Source of the DNA: Paenibacillus sp. LHD-117
GTDB taxonomy: Bacteria; Bacillota; Bacilli; Paenibacillales; Paenibacillaceae
DNA: 64,000 nt
Direction: 5' to 3'
NCBI RefSeq assembly: GCF_030929555.1
Contig: NZ_JAVFVT010000037.1
Coordinates: forward strand, 1-64,000
A program made the translations under genes and the position numbers. The notes beneath the pieces are model-generated. The model ran no database searches. It saw only the letters and a list, made by a program, of their open reading frames with translations, and was not told the origin of the DNA. Shown here piece by piece: positions 23,437 through 32,900 of the stretch. Every line of letters starts with the position of its first letter. The stretch's first letter is position 1.

Positions 23437-26322
23437 TTATTCCTGGATGCCTGCTCCGACATGCTCTAAGCTCCGTAAGCGCTGCTCCGTCCGTTCCCTG
23501 TCGCGTTCCAAAATCGGCTTCAAGTACCGCCCCGTATAGGAGCCCTCCGCTTTGACAACCTGTTCCGGCGTACCCGTAGCGACGATCATGCCGCCGCCGC
23601 TTCCGCCTTCAGGTCCCAGATCGATCAGGTAGTCCGCCGTCTTAATGACATCCAAATTGTGTTCGATGACAAGCACAGATTCACCGGACTCGACAAGACG
23701 GTGCAGCACCGTCAGTAAACGGTCGATGTCATGGACATGCAGTCCCGTCGTTGGTTCGTCAAGAATGTACAGCGTCTTGCCCGTGCTTCGACGATACAGC
23801 TCGGCCGCCAGCTTGACGCGCTGCGCCTCGCCGCCCGACAACGTCGTAGCCGGTTGCCCAAGCGTCATGTAACCCAGGCCTACGTCGAGCAATGTCTGAA
23901 CCTTGCGATGAATGCGCGGAATGTTCTCGAAGAACGCGCAAGCGTCCTCGATCGTCATCTCCAGCACCTCGGCAATGTTTTTGCCTTTGTATTTCACTTC
24001 CAGCGTTTCTCGGTTGTAGCGTTTGCCTTTGCAGATCTCGCACGGTACGTATACATCCGGCAAGAAGTGCATCTCGATCTTGATGATGCCATCCCCTCTG
24101 CAGGCTTCGCAGCGGCCGCCCTTCACGTTGAAGCTGAATCGGCCTTTCTTGTAACCCCGTACTTTGGACTCGTTGGTGTTCGAATACAGGTCGCGAATGT
24201 CGTCGAAGGTGCCCGTGTAGGTTGCCGGGTTGGAGCGCGGCGTTCGTCCGATCGGTGACTGGTCAATGTCGATGACCTTCTCCAAATGTTCGATTCCGCG
24301 CATCTCCTTGTATTGGCCTGGGCGAACCTTCGCCTTGTTCAGGTCGCGGGCAAGCGTCTTGTACAGAATTTCGTTCACGAACGTCGACTTGCCGGAGCCC
24401 GATACGCCGGTCACCGCCGTAAAGACGCCTAGCGGAATTTTCACGTTCACGTTCCGCAGGTTGTTCTCCTTCGCCCCGCGGATCTCCATCCACTTGTCGC
24501 TCGTGGCGCGCCGCTCCAGCGGCACCTCGATAAACTTGCGCCCGCTGAGGTATTGTCCGGTGAGCGAGTTCTCGTCGCTCATGACTTCCTGCGGCGTGCC
24601 TTGGGAGATGACCTGTCCGCCGTGGATGCCCGCCCCTGGTCCGATGTCGATAATGTAATCGGCCGCCATCATCGTATCCTCGTCGTGTTCGACGACGATC
24701 AGCGTGTTGCCAAGGTTGCGCATATGCTCCAACGTTTGGATCAGACGGTCGTTGTCCCGCTGGTGAAGACCGATACTCGGTTCGTCCAGGATGTAGAGAA
24801 CGCCCATCAGGCTGGAGCCGATCTGGGTTGCGAGCCGGATCCGCTGCGCTTCGCCGCCGGACAGTGTGCCCGCCGCGCGGCTCATCGTCAAGTATTCCAG
24901 GCCGACGTTTACGAGAAAACCGAGTCGGCTGTTGATTTCTTTCAGAATGAGATGAGAGATCGTGCGCTCCTTCTCCGTGAGTGATAGGGAATCAAAATAA
25001 CGTTTGGCTTCCCCGATCGACAAGGATGTCACGTACGCGATATTCTCGTCGCCGATCGTCACGGCGAGGCTTTCCTTGCGCAGACGCTGGCCTTTGCAAC
25101 CGCCGCAAGGCTTGGCGCTCATGTAATTCTGGATATGCTCCCGCATCATCTCCGAGGCGGTATCGCGGTAACGCCGTTCCAAATTATTTACGATGCCTTC
25201 GAACGGCACGTACGCTTCCTTCCGGTGGCCGAAGTCGTTCTCATATAGGAAGCGGACTTTCTCTCCGCCCGTGCCGTACAACAGCTTCTTCATCTGCTCT
25301 TGCGTCAGCTCCGACAACGGAACGTCCTCCGGAATGCCGTAATGAACGCACACCGCGCTCAGGAATTGCGGATAGTAATTGGAGGTGCTTCCCGCCCAAG
25401 CGAGGAACGCGCCTTCTTCGATTGTCTTGCTCATATCCGGAACCAGCAGGTCCGGATCCACGATCATCTTCGCGCCGAGTCCGTCGCACTCCGGGCAGGC
25501 CCCGTACGGGCTGTTGAAGGAGAACATCCGCGGCGCGAGCTCTTCGATGCTGAAGCCGCATTCCGGGCAAGCCAGATTGGAGCTGAATAACAGCTCTTCT
25601 TGCTCCATGACGTCGACCAGAACGCGGCCTTCCGCCAGCTTCAGCGCCGTCTCCAGCGAATCAGCCAACCGTGCGTGAATATCCGGTTTGACCACGATCC
25701 GGTCGATGACGACCTCTATATTATGTTTCTTGTTTTTCTCGAGCTCGATCTTCTCGCTCAGCTCCCGCAGCTCGCCGTTAACGCGCACGCGAACGTACCC
25801 CTGCTTCTGCATATCCGCAAGCAGCTTCGTGTGCTCGCCCTTGCGGCCCGACACGATCGGCGCCATGATCTGCAGCTTCGTCTTCTCCGGATATTCCATG
25901 ATCCGGTCCACCATCTGTTGGATCGTCTGCGACGTGATCTCGATGCCATGATCGGGGCAATGCGGACGTCCGACGCGGGCGAACAGCAGACGGAGATAGT
26001 CATAAATCTCCGTAACGGTGCCGACGGTCGAACGCGGATTGCGGCTGGTCGTCTTCTGGTCGATGGAGATGGCCGGCGACAATCCGTCGATGGAATCGAC
26101 ATCGGGCTTCTCCATCTGCCCGAGGAATTGCCTGGCGTACGCACTCAGCGATTCCACGTAGCGGCGCTGACCCTCGGCATAGATTGTATCGAAAGCGAGC
26201 GACGACTTGCCGGAGCCGCTAAGTCCCGTCAATACGACGAACTTGTCGCGGGGGATGGTAACGTCAATATTTTTGAGATTGTGGGCGCGAGCGCCCTTCA
26301 CGACGATTTTATCACTAGCCAA
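23437..26322 (-). CDS. uvrA: Excinuclease ABC subunit A
   Basis: 961 residues, full length. Damage-recognition ATPase of nucleotide excision repair. Two ABC cassettes: first Walker A GLSGSGKSS near residue 32, signature LSGGEAQRIRLATQIG, second Walker A GVSGSGKST near 640 and a second LSGGEAQRVKLAAEL. Two zinc modules (CPECG...CPECDG; RCEACRGDG...CEICKGKRYN). Starts at TTG 26322 with GGAGGAG 6 nt upstream. It follows uvrB by 15 bp and shares its SOS-type promoter at 28530-28558. Confidence 0.98.
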   Translation of the reverse strand: MASDKIVVKGARAHNLKNIDVTIPRDKFVVLTGLSGSGKSSLAFDTIYAEGQRRYVESLSAYARQFLGQMEKPDVDSIDGLSPAISIDQKTTSRNPRSTVGTVTEIYDYLRLLFARVGRPHCPDHGIEITSQTIQQMVDRIMEYPEKTKLQIMAPIVSGRKGEHTKLLADMQKQGYVRVRVNGELRELSEKIELEKNKKHNIEVVIDRIVVKPDIHARLADSLETALKLAEGRVLVDVMEQEELLFSSNLACPECGFSIEELAPRMFSFNSPYGACPECDGLGAKMIVDPDLLVPDMSKTIEEGAFLAWAGSTSNYYPQFLSAVCVHYGIPEDVPLSELTQEQMKKLLYGTGGEKVRFLYENDFGHRKEAYVPFEGIVNNLERRYRDTASEMMREHIQNYMSAKPCGGCKGQRLRKESLAVTIGDENIAYVTSLSIGEAKRYFDSLSLTEKERTISHLILKEINSRLGFLVNVGLEYLTMSRAAGTLSGGEAQRIRLATQIGSSLMGVLYILDEPSIGLHQRDNDRLIQTLEHMRNLGNTLIVVEHDEDTMMAADYIIDIGPGAGIHGGQVISQGTPQEVMSDENSLTGQYLSGRKFIEVPLERRATSDKWMEIRGAKENNLRNVNVKIPLGVFTAVTGVSGSGKSTFVNEILYKTLARDLNKAKVRPGQYKEMRGIEHLEKVIDIDQSPIGRTPRSNPATYTGTFDDIRDLYSNTNESKVRGYKKGRFSFNVKGGRCEACRGDGIIKIEMHFLPDVYVPCEICKGKRYNRETLEVKYKGKNIAEVLEMTIEDACAFFENIPRIHRKVQTLLDVGLGYMTLGQPATTLSGGEAQRVKLAAELYRRSTGKTLYILDEPTTGLHVHDIDRLLTVLHRLVESGESVLVIEHNLDVIKTADYLIDLGPEGGSGGGMIVATGTPEQVVKAEGSYTGRYLKPILERDRERTEQRLRSLEHVGAGIQE

Positions 26323-26337
26323 TGTGTTCTCCTCCTA

Positions 26338-28335
26338 CTACCCATTCTCGGCGCGCAGCTCAAGCAGCGCGTCCCGAAGCTCCGCGGCACGCTCGAACTG
26401 CAAGCTCTTCGCCGCATCCTTCATTTCCGCCTCCAGACGCTCGATCAGCTTCTGGCGCTCCTTCTTCGTCATCTTGCCGGAATCCGCACCCGTGAGGTAA
26501 TCCGCCTTCTGCTCCGCCACCTTCGTCGCTTCGATGACGTCGTGCACCCGCTTGCGGATCGTCTGCGGCTGAATGCCATGTTCTTCATTATAAGCCACTT
26601 GGATCGAGCGGCGACGATCGGTCTCCTTCATCGCGCGGTCCATGGAATCCGTTATTTTGTCCGCATACATGATGACTCGGCCCTCGCTGTTCCGCGCCGC
26701 CCGTCCGATCGTCTGGATGAGGGACCGGTCGGATCGCAGGAACCCTTCCTTATCCGCGTCCAAGATCGTGACCAGCGATACTTCCGGTAGATCGAGCCCT
26801 TCCCTCAGCAGGTTGATGCCAACCAGCACGTGGAATACGCCAAGACGCAAGTCGCGAAGAATCGCGAGCCGCTCCAGCGTCTTGATATCCGAGTGCAAAT
26901 AGCGGACTTTGATGCCGACATCCTTCAAGTAATCGGTCAGATCTTCGGCCATCTTCTTCGTCAACGTCGTCACGAGCACGCGCTCGTCGCGCGCGATCCG
27001 CTCGCGGGCTTCATGCAGCAGATCGTCGATCTGGCCCTTCGTCGGCCGCAGGTCGATGATCGGGTCCACGAGTCCCGTCGGACGGATGATCTGCTCGATC
27101 ATCGTCGGGCAATGCTCCAGCTCGTAGGGCCCCGGGGTCGCCGAAACATATACGAGCTGCTTCGCCTTCTCTTCGAATTCCTCAAAACGAAGCGGCCGGT
27201 TGTCCATGGCGGACGGCAGCCGGAAGCCGTGATTCACGAGCATTTCCTTGCGTGCCCGGTCGCCGTTGAACATGGCGCGGATCTGCGGTAGAGACACGTG
27301 GGATTCGTCGATGACGACCAGGAAGTCGTCCGGAAAGTAGTCCATCAGCGTGTACGGAGTCGATCCACGCTCTCTGAACGTGAGCGGCCCGGAGTAGTTC
27401 TCGATGCCCGAGCAGAATCCCATCTCCGCCATCATCTCCAGATCGTAGCGCGTTCGCTGTTCCAGCCGCTGCGCCTCCAGCAGCTTGCCCGCTTCTCGCA
27501 GCTCGGCAAGCCTCTCCTCCAGCTCGCGCTCGATGTTGACAAGCGCCCGCTTCATCGTCTCTTCGTGCGTAACGAAGTGGGACGCCGGGAAAATCGCCAC
27601 ATGATCCCGCTCCCCTACGATCTCTCCCGTCAGCACGTCGATCTCCGAGATTCGTTCGATCTCGTCGCCGAACAGCTCGATCCGGATCGCCCGTTCGTTA
27701 TTCGCGACCGGGAAGATCTCCACGATGTCGCCGCGTACGCGGAACGTCCCCCTCGTGAAGCTAATGTCGTTCCGCGCGTATTGAATATCGACGAGCTTAT
27801 GAAGGATCGCGTCGCGCGGCTTCTCCATGCCGACCCTGAGCGACAGCACAAGACTGCCGTATTCCGAGGGCGAACCGAGACCGTAAATACACGATACGCT
27901 CGCCACGATAATGACATCCCTGCGGTCGAACAGCGCGCTCGTCGCGGAATGCCGCAGCTTGTCGATCTCGTCGTTGATGCTGGAGTCCTTCTCGATGAAC
28001 GTATCTGTGGACGGAATATAGGCTTCAGGCTGGTAATAGTCGTAATAGCTGACGAAATATTCGACCGCGTTGTCCGGGAAGAAGGTCTTGAATTCGCTGC
28101 ATAATTGAGCTGCGAGCGTCTTGTTGTGCGCGATGACCAGCGTAGGCCGGTTCAGCTCAGCAATGGCGTTCGCGATCGTGTAGGTCTTGCCCGTCCCCGT
28201 CGCCCCGAGCAGCGTCTGGTGGCGCTTGCCCGCCGTTATCCCTTCCACGATCTGCTTAATCGCCTTCGGCTGATCGCCTTGCGGCGTATATTCCGATTTC
28301 AACTGAAACACTTTCTCTTCCGGCACAGCATTCAT
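26338..28335 (-). CDS. uvrB: Excinuclease ABC subunit B
   Basis: 665 residues. Helicase-like damage-verification subunit: Walker A GATGTGKT (~45), beta-hairpin region (YYDYYQPEAYIPSTDTFIEKD), DESH box (VIDESHVSLPQ) and motifs V-VI (INLLREGLDLPEVS; QTIGRAARN). The C-terminal UVR domain (MKDAAKSLQFERAAELRDALLEL) binds UvrC. I choose ATG 28335 after GGGGGGAAG rather than ATG 28368, which lacks a ribosome binding site. uvrB precedes uvrA and both are controlled from the LexA-overlapped promoter ~190 bp upstream. Confidence 0.97.
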   Translation of the reverse strand: MNAVPEEKVFQLKSEYTPQGDQPKAIKQIVEGITAGKRHQTLLGATGTGKTYTIANAIAELNRPTLVIAHNKTLAAQLCSEFKTFFPDNAVEYFVSYYDYYQPEAYIPSTDTFIEKDSSINDEIDKLRHSATSALFDRRDVIIVASVSCIYGLGSPSEYGSLVLSLRVGMEKPRDAILHKLVDIQYARNDISFTRGTFRVRGDIVEIFPVANNERAIRIELFGDEIERISEIDVLTGEIVGERDHVAIFPASHFVTHEETMKRALVNIERELEERLAELREAGKLLEAQRLEQRTRYDLEMMAEMGFCSGIENYSGPLTFRERGSTPYTLMDYFPDDFLVVIDESHVSLPQIRAMFNGDRARKEMLVNHGFRLPSAMDNRPLRFEEFEEKAKQLVYVSATPGPYELEHCPTMIEQIIRPTGLVDPIIDLRPTKGQIDDLLHEARERIARDERVLVTTLTKKMAEDLTDYLKDVGIKVRYLHSDIKTLERLAILRDLRLGVFHVLVGINLLREGLDLPEVSLVTILDADKEGFLRSDRSLIQTIGRAARNSEGRVIMYADKITDSMDRAMKETDRRRSIQVAYNEEHGIQPQTIRKRVHDVIEATKVAEQKADYLTGADSGKMTKKERQKLIERLEAEMKDAAKSLQFERAAELRDALLELRAENG

Positions 28336-28510
28336 AACCCGCTTCCCCCCAGCCATTCCTGTATGCATACAGTATAGTCAAATTCTTCCCGTCTCAAAAA
28401 TAACGAGCGCAAACGCAAACGGCCGAGCTTTGCCATACGGAAGCCCGGCTGCGTCTCTTCCTGCCTTATGCGAACGCTCTGCGTCCAATTGCTCCGATTG
28501 TCCACATATA

Positions 28511-28558
28511 AGAATGTGTGTTCCCATTCATTATACATTTAACGGCGAACGGATGCAA
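28511..28558 (-). promoter_or_regulatory. SOS-regulated promoter of uvrBA (sigma-A promoter + LexA box)
   Basis: Minus strand: -35 TTGCAT (28553-28558), 17-nt spacer, perfect -10 TATAAT (28530-28535). Just downstream, 28511-28524 reads AGAATGTGTGTTCC on the plus strand, 12 of 14 matches to the Bacillus LexA (DinR) box CGAACRNRYGTTYC. A repressor there would block transcription start. The transcript would have a leader of about 190 nt before uvrB, in which I see no riboswitch. Confidence 0.75.
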
Positions 28559-28583
28559 TGTCGATCTTCGAAATGTTGCTACC

Positions 28584-29756
28584 TCATTCCCGAATCACGC
28601 CGGCTCTCCACGCCGCGTACCACTCCGAGACGGCGACGGGAACGGGAAGCTCCAGACCCTCCAAGAATACCTGCTCGAAACTTCCGAAGTGCTCGACCAC
28701 TTTGTCGTATAGCCCCTGCCGATCGTATAACATGAGCAGCGTCAAAGCCGTTCCTTCGTCGTAGGGATCGAACGCTTGCATGGTTCCATAAAGTTTCGCC
28801 GCTTCCTCTTCCCTGCCGTCCTCCGCCAAACGGCCTGCAGCCTTGCGCGCATGGGCCAACCACACCCGGCGCAGCCGCTCCCGCTCGCCCTCCGCCCAAG
28901 CGTAGCCGTGTTCCGCCAAATAGTCTCCTTCGTATTCGTTCAGCAGCTTCATCAACCTGTCGTATCGGATGATATCGCCGCGCGCCGCTTCCGTTAGCTC
29001 CCGCTCCCACGTTTCCGTGTCGACGGACACTCCTTCACCCATACGCATCGAATAGGTTTCTTGAACGCCGGAGCTCTCGATCTCAATATCGATACCCTCT
29101 TGCTGAAGGGTTTTCCTGATCTGATAGACGATCGTATATAGCAGCGACATCGCCTGCTTCTTCTCCTGCTGCGGAGCAATCATCTCCAAAATTGCCGATT
29201 TGTGCACGGCTGCCCCGCGCCGCTGGAGCAAATAGGCGAATAGCTCCTGCGCCTTGGCCGTTCTCCATTTTGGCGTGATCGCCGTTCCGCCCGGAGCTTG
29301 AAACCGAATGGAGCGGAAGCAAAGGACCCTTGCCCCTCCGTTTCCAGCTGCCGCAGCCTGCAGTCGTTCGCCGGACGGCTTCCGGTCCAATACGCGTCTA
29401 AGCGCCGTCGTTACCCGATCCTTGGTATAAGGCTTCATCAAGTAGTCCACCGCGTTCAACTCGAATGCTTTAACCGCGTATTCGGCGTAAGCGGTCACGA
29501 ACACGAAGCAAGTGTCGGGGCAAAGCTCCTTCAGCTTCTCGGCCGCCTTCATCCCCGACAGCCCGGGCATTTGAATATCGAGGAACACCGCTGCCGGACG
29601 CAGCTTGCCCGCCTGTTCGATCGCCTCTTCTGGACTTTCGAACCCGTGAAGACGCACGGGCAGGCCAAGCCCTGCGGCCGCCTCCCCTAGCATTTTCTCC
29701 AAGAGGGCCAGTCCCAGCCATTCATCGTCAATCATTATCACGTCCACAATCCACAC
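28584..29756 (-). CDS. Response regulator with SARP/BTAD-type output region
   Basis: 390 residues. The receiver domain at 1-~125 has acidic pocket DD (10-11), phosphoacceptor D60 in VFLDIQMPGLSG, and the conserved Thr and Lys (VTAYAEYAVKAF...YLMKPY). A winged-helix region (TPKWRTAKAQELFAYLLQRRGAAVHKSAILEMIAP) and a bacterial transcriptional activator (BTAD) helical region (LLNEYEGDYLAEHGYAWAEGERERLRRVWLAHARKAA) follow. GTG 29756 is the longest start; GTG 29741 is also possible and neither has a good ribosome binding site. No histidine kinase is adjacent. It is divergent from the giant adhesin gene, so that gene is the obvious candidate target. Confidence 0.8.
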   Translation of the reverse strand: MWIVDVIMIDDEWLGLALLEKMLGEAAAGLGLPVRLHGFESPEEAIEQAGKLRPAAVFLDIQMPGLSGMKAAEKLKELCPDTCFVFVTAYAEYAVKAFELNAVDYLMKPYTKDRVTTALRRVLDRKPSGERLQAAAAGNGGARVLCFRSIRFQAPGGTAITPKWRTAKAQELFAYLLQRRGAAVHKSAILEMIAPQQEKKQAMSLLYTIVYQIRKTLQQEGIDIEIESSGVQETYSMRMGEGVSVDTETWERELTEAARGDIIRYDRLMKLLNEYEGDYLAEHGYAWAEGERERLRRVWLAHARKAAGRLAEDGREEEAAKLYGTMQAFDPYDEGTALTLLMLYDRQGLYDKVVEHFGSFEQVFLEGLELPVPVAVSEWYAAWRAGVIRE

Positions 29757-29996
29757 TTCCCAACTCTAGCGATATGCTCTCTTATTAAACGACTCGGCTC
29801 ACCAAAAGTTTTCAGCTTCACGTACCCGAATCTTAAATTTACAAAAAATGTTCATAAATTAGATTCTTTTGAACTACAAAAAGATCAGTTTTTGTTCAGA
29901 TCAATATGATAATCTAGTAAATAGGAATTATATATAGGACTAATAGACTAGATACGAGAAAGCGCACAACCCGATTCAATGAAAGGAATGACGATC

Positions 29997-32900
29997 ATGT
30001 ACGTTTCAAGATCCAAACGGCATAAGAAACCAGCCATCGACCGGCTGCTGGGCTGGCTGGGCTTCACGCCTGCCCTGCCCAGCAACCGCATGTCCCTGCG
30101 CCGGAAGAGCGTCAGCCTCATGCTGGCCGCGCTGCTTCTGCTGCAGACGATTCAAATAGGAGGATTCATGCAGCACACTTCGGCCGCTCCCGTGCCCGTT
30201 CCGGATACGGTGATCAAGCAAGTGCTGCTGCTTCAAGGATCGAGCTTCGGCAACGACGCCTTAACGGCCTGTTTCTCGAGTCCCGACGCTTCTTGCGCCT
30301 CCTTGCTCACGGCCGTCAAGAACGACGGCTCTTCGACGCCTAGCTACACCGGTGAATTCGAAGCCGCTTTGGGCTCGACCAGCTATCCTTTCACGCTTGC
30401 CTACGAATGGGAAATCGACGACGATATCGCGGCGAACGGGGGTACTTATACCTTCGCCCTTCCGGCCGCGCTTAAGCTCGAAGCCGATATTCTTAACGTC
30501 CCGATCGGCAGCGCCGGCTCGTTCTCCGTGGACAAGAACAGCAAAACGATCACGATTACGTTCGCCGCGCAGGACGGCCTGGATCCTTCGGCCCGCCAGA
30601 AAAAAGGCGGCATGCAGATCAGCGCATGGCTGGAGCAAACGACCGTCATCGAAAATAACGAAATCGAAGTTCGCATTCCCGTCAGCGCATCGGCTACGAT
30701 CGTGGTCAACCTCCCCGTCGATCTGGGAAATCCCGCGCCAAACATCAGCAAAGCGCTGGCCGGCGTCGACCGGACCGTCAATACGTCCGAAGTGTATTGG
30801 ACCGTCGACGTCAACCGTTCGCTCACCGCGATCGGACAAGCCATCGTGGAAGATACGCTCCCAAGCGATCTGGAGCTTGTCCCTTCCAGCATCGCTGTTC
30901 ATCCGCTGAATGTGAGCATGAACGGAACCGCGACCGAGGGCGCAGCCTTGGCGGCGGCAGCCTACATAGTCGATCCGGCGGCCGGAGTGAACAAATTCAC
31001 CGTCGACCTTGGATCGATAAATTCGGCCTATCGAATCAAATTTACGACGAAAGTAAAGAGCGACGCGGTCATTCCCGAGAATCCGCCGAAGTCGCTGACC
31101 AACCAGGTTCGGCTGCTGGACGGAGCCGTCCAAAAGGCGTCCGCCTCGGCGAACGTTTCCGTTCAGCGCGGGCCTACGCTGAAGAAAGTTTCCGGCAGCT
31201 ACTTACCGGATTCCGATCATACCGTCACATGGACGCTGTATTTCAACTTCGGCCAGCTTGAACATACGGATCCGGTGCTCACCGACATTCTGCCTGCAGG
31301 GCATGAGCTCGTTCCGGGCACCATGACGGTCGAAGCGGTGAACGTGGCCGCCGACGGCTCGGCGGGCAGCGTCATCGGCGCGCCGCTTGCGGCAGGTACC
31401 GGCTACACGCTGACTTACACGGCTTCCGGAAGTCCGACCGACAAGGACGATTTCGATCTGCAGTTGAACGGAACGATAGACGACGCTTATCGGATCGTAT
31501 ACAAAACGAAAGCCAAGGATATCGCCCCGGTCGTCAAGAGCGAAACCAAAAGCAACAGCTATACGACGGACGTGGCCGCGGGCGGCACAAACGCTTCGGT
31601 CCTTTATCAGCAGCGGATCATCGACAAGGATGGAAGCATTACGAACTACGGTGCCAAAGAGATGACTTGGACGATCGCGCTCAACAAAAACGGATACCGC
31701 TTCGAGGAAGACGGTGCCGACAAGGTGAAGCTGGTCGATACCTTTACTAACAGAGGGCTTACGCTCATCCCGCTTTCGTTGACCGTGACGCCTCAAGGAG
31801 GAGCGGCACTGATGAACGGCGTCGACTACGTGCTGACGCAAACGTACGACGGCGCCAGCAGGGAGTCCGGCTTCGAGATCGTGTTCGCCGACGGTTACAC
31901 GTTCGACAAGCCGCATACGATTGCGTACAAAACGACCTTCGACTACGAAGAGTACCCGGCCGCCGGCTCATGGAGCCTGAGCAACTATTCGTTCCCGAAC
32001 ACCGGCGTGTTCTCGTGGGGCAAAATCGTGGACAAGGCAACGGGCACGACGACGCTGCTCGGCAAGGACAGCCAGTCCAACGCCCATACGATCACGCCGA
32101 ATACCAACACACGCTACAACGGCTACAAAAACGGCTCGTATGACGCCCGCAACAAAAATACGACATGGAACGTTCTGTTCAACTATCACAACGAATCGGT
32201 GACGGGCGCTACGGTAACCGATACGCTGCAATCCGGCCAAGCGCTTGTTGCCGGTTCCATTGTGGTAAAAAGCCAGACGCTTGCCGCTAACGGGAACCTC
32301 TCCGACGCAGCGACGCTAACGGAAGATACCCATTTTACGGTGAGCTATAACACCTCCGGCGCAAATCCCGTGCTGACGATAACGTTTATCGGCACGATTA
32401 CGGGACCGCATCTCATTACGTTCAAAACAACGCTGGAAGGCAAGCTCGTGCCGCAGCAAATCAACAACACGGCCACATTCACCAGCAGCAACGCGTTGTA
32501 CCGCGCCACCCTGCAAGCCAGCGTGTCGCCGGCATACGGCAATGAGTTTATCGTCAAACAATTTAAGCAGCCGGATCCCGGCGGCCTGAGGCTTGCCGAG
32601 TGGAGCCTGTGGATCAACCGCAGCCTCTCCAAGCTGAACGAAATCGTCGTAGAGGATACGCCGGATCAATATCAGACGCTGGTGCAGAATTCGTTCCAAT
32701 TGTTCAAGGCGGTGCCGAACGTTGCAAATCCGACGCAGGACAGCCATTTCACGCTGACTCCCGTGCCCGCGGCGAACTACGAGCTCGAATTCCTTGACGC
32801 CACGCCTACGCCGACCGGCCATCTGAAGTTCAAGCTGACGATCGACGCGCCGGACGAAGCGGCCTATAAGCTCGTCTACCGTTCCTTGCTCGCGGTTGGC

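Noticed and set aside
28332..28538. 68-codon frame in the uvrB leader
   Set aside because: Its start overlaps the -10 of the uvrBA promoter and there is no ribosome binding site.
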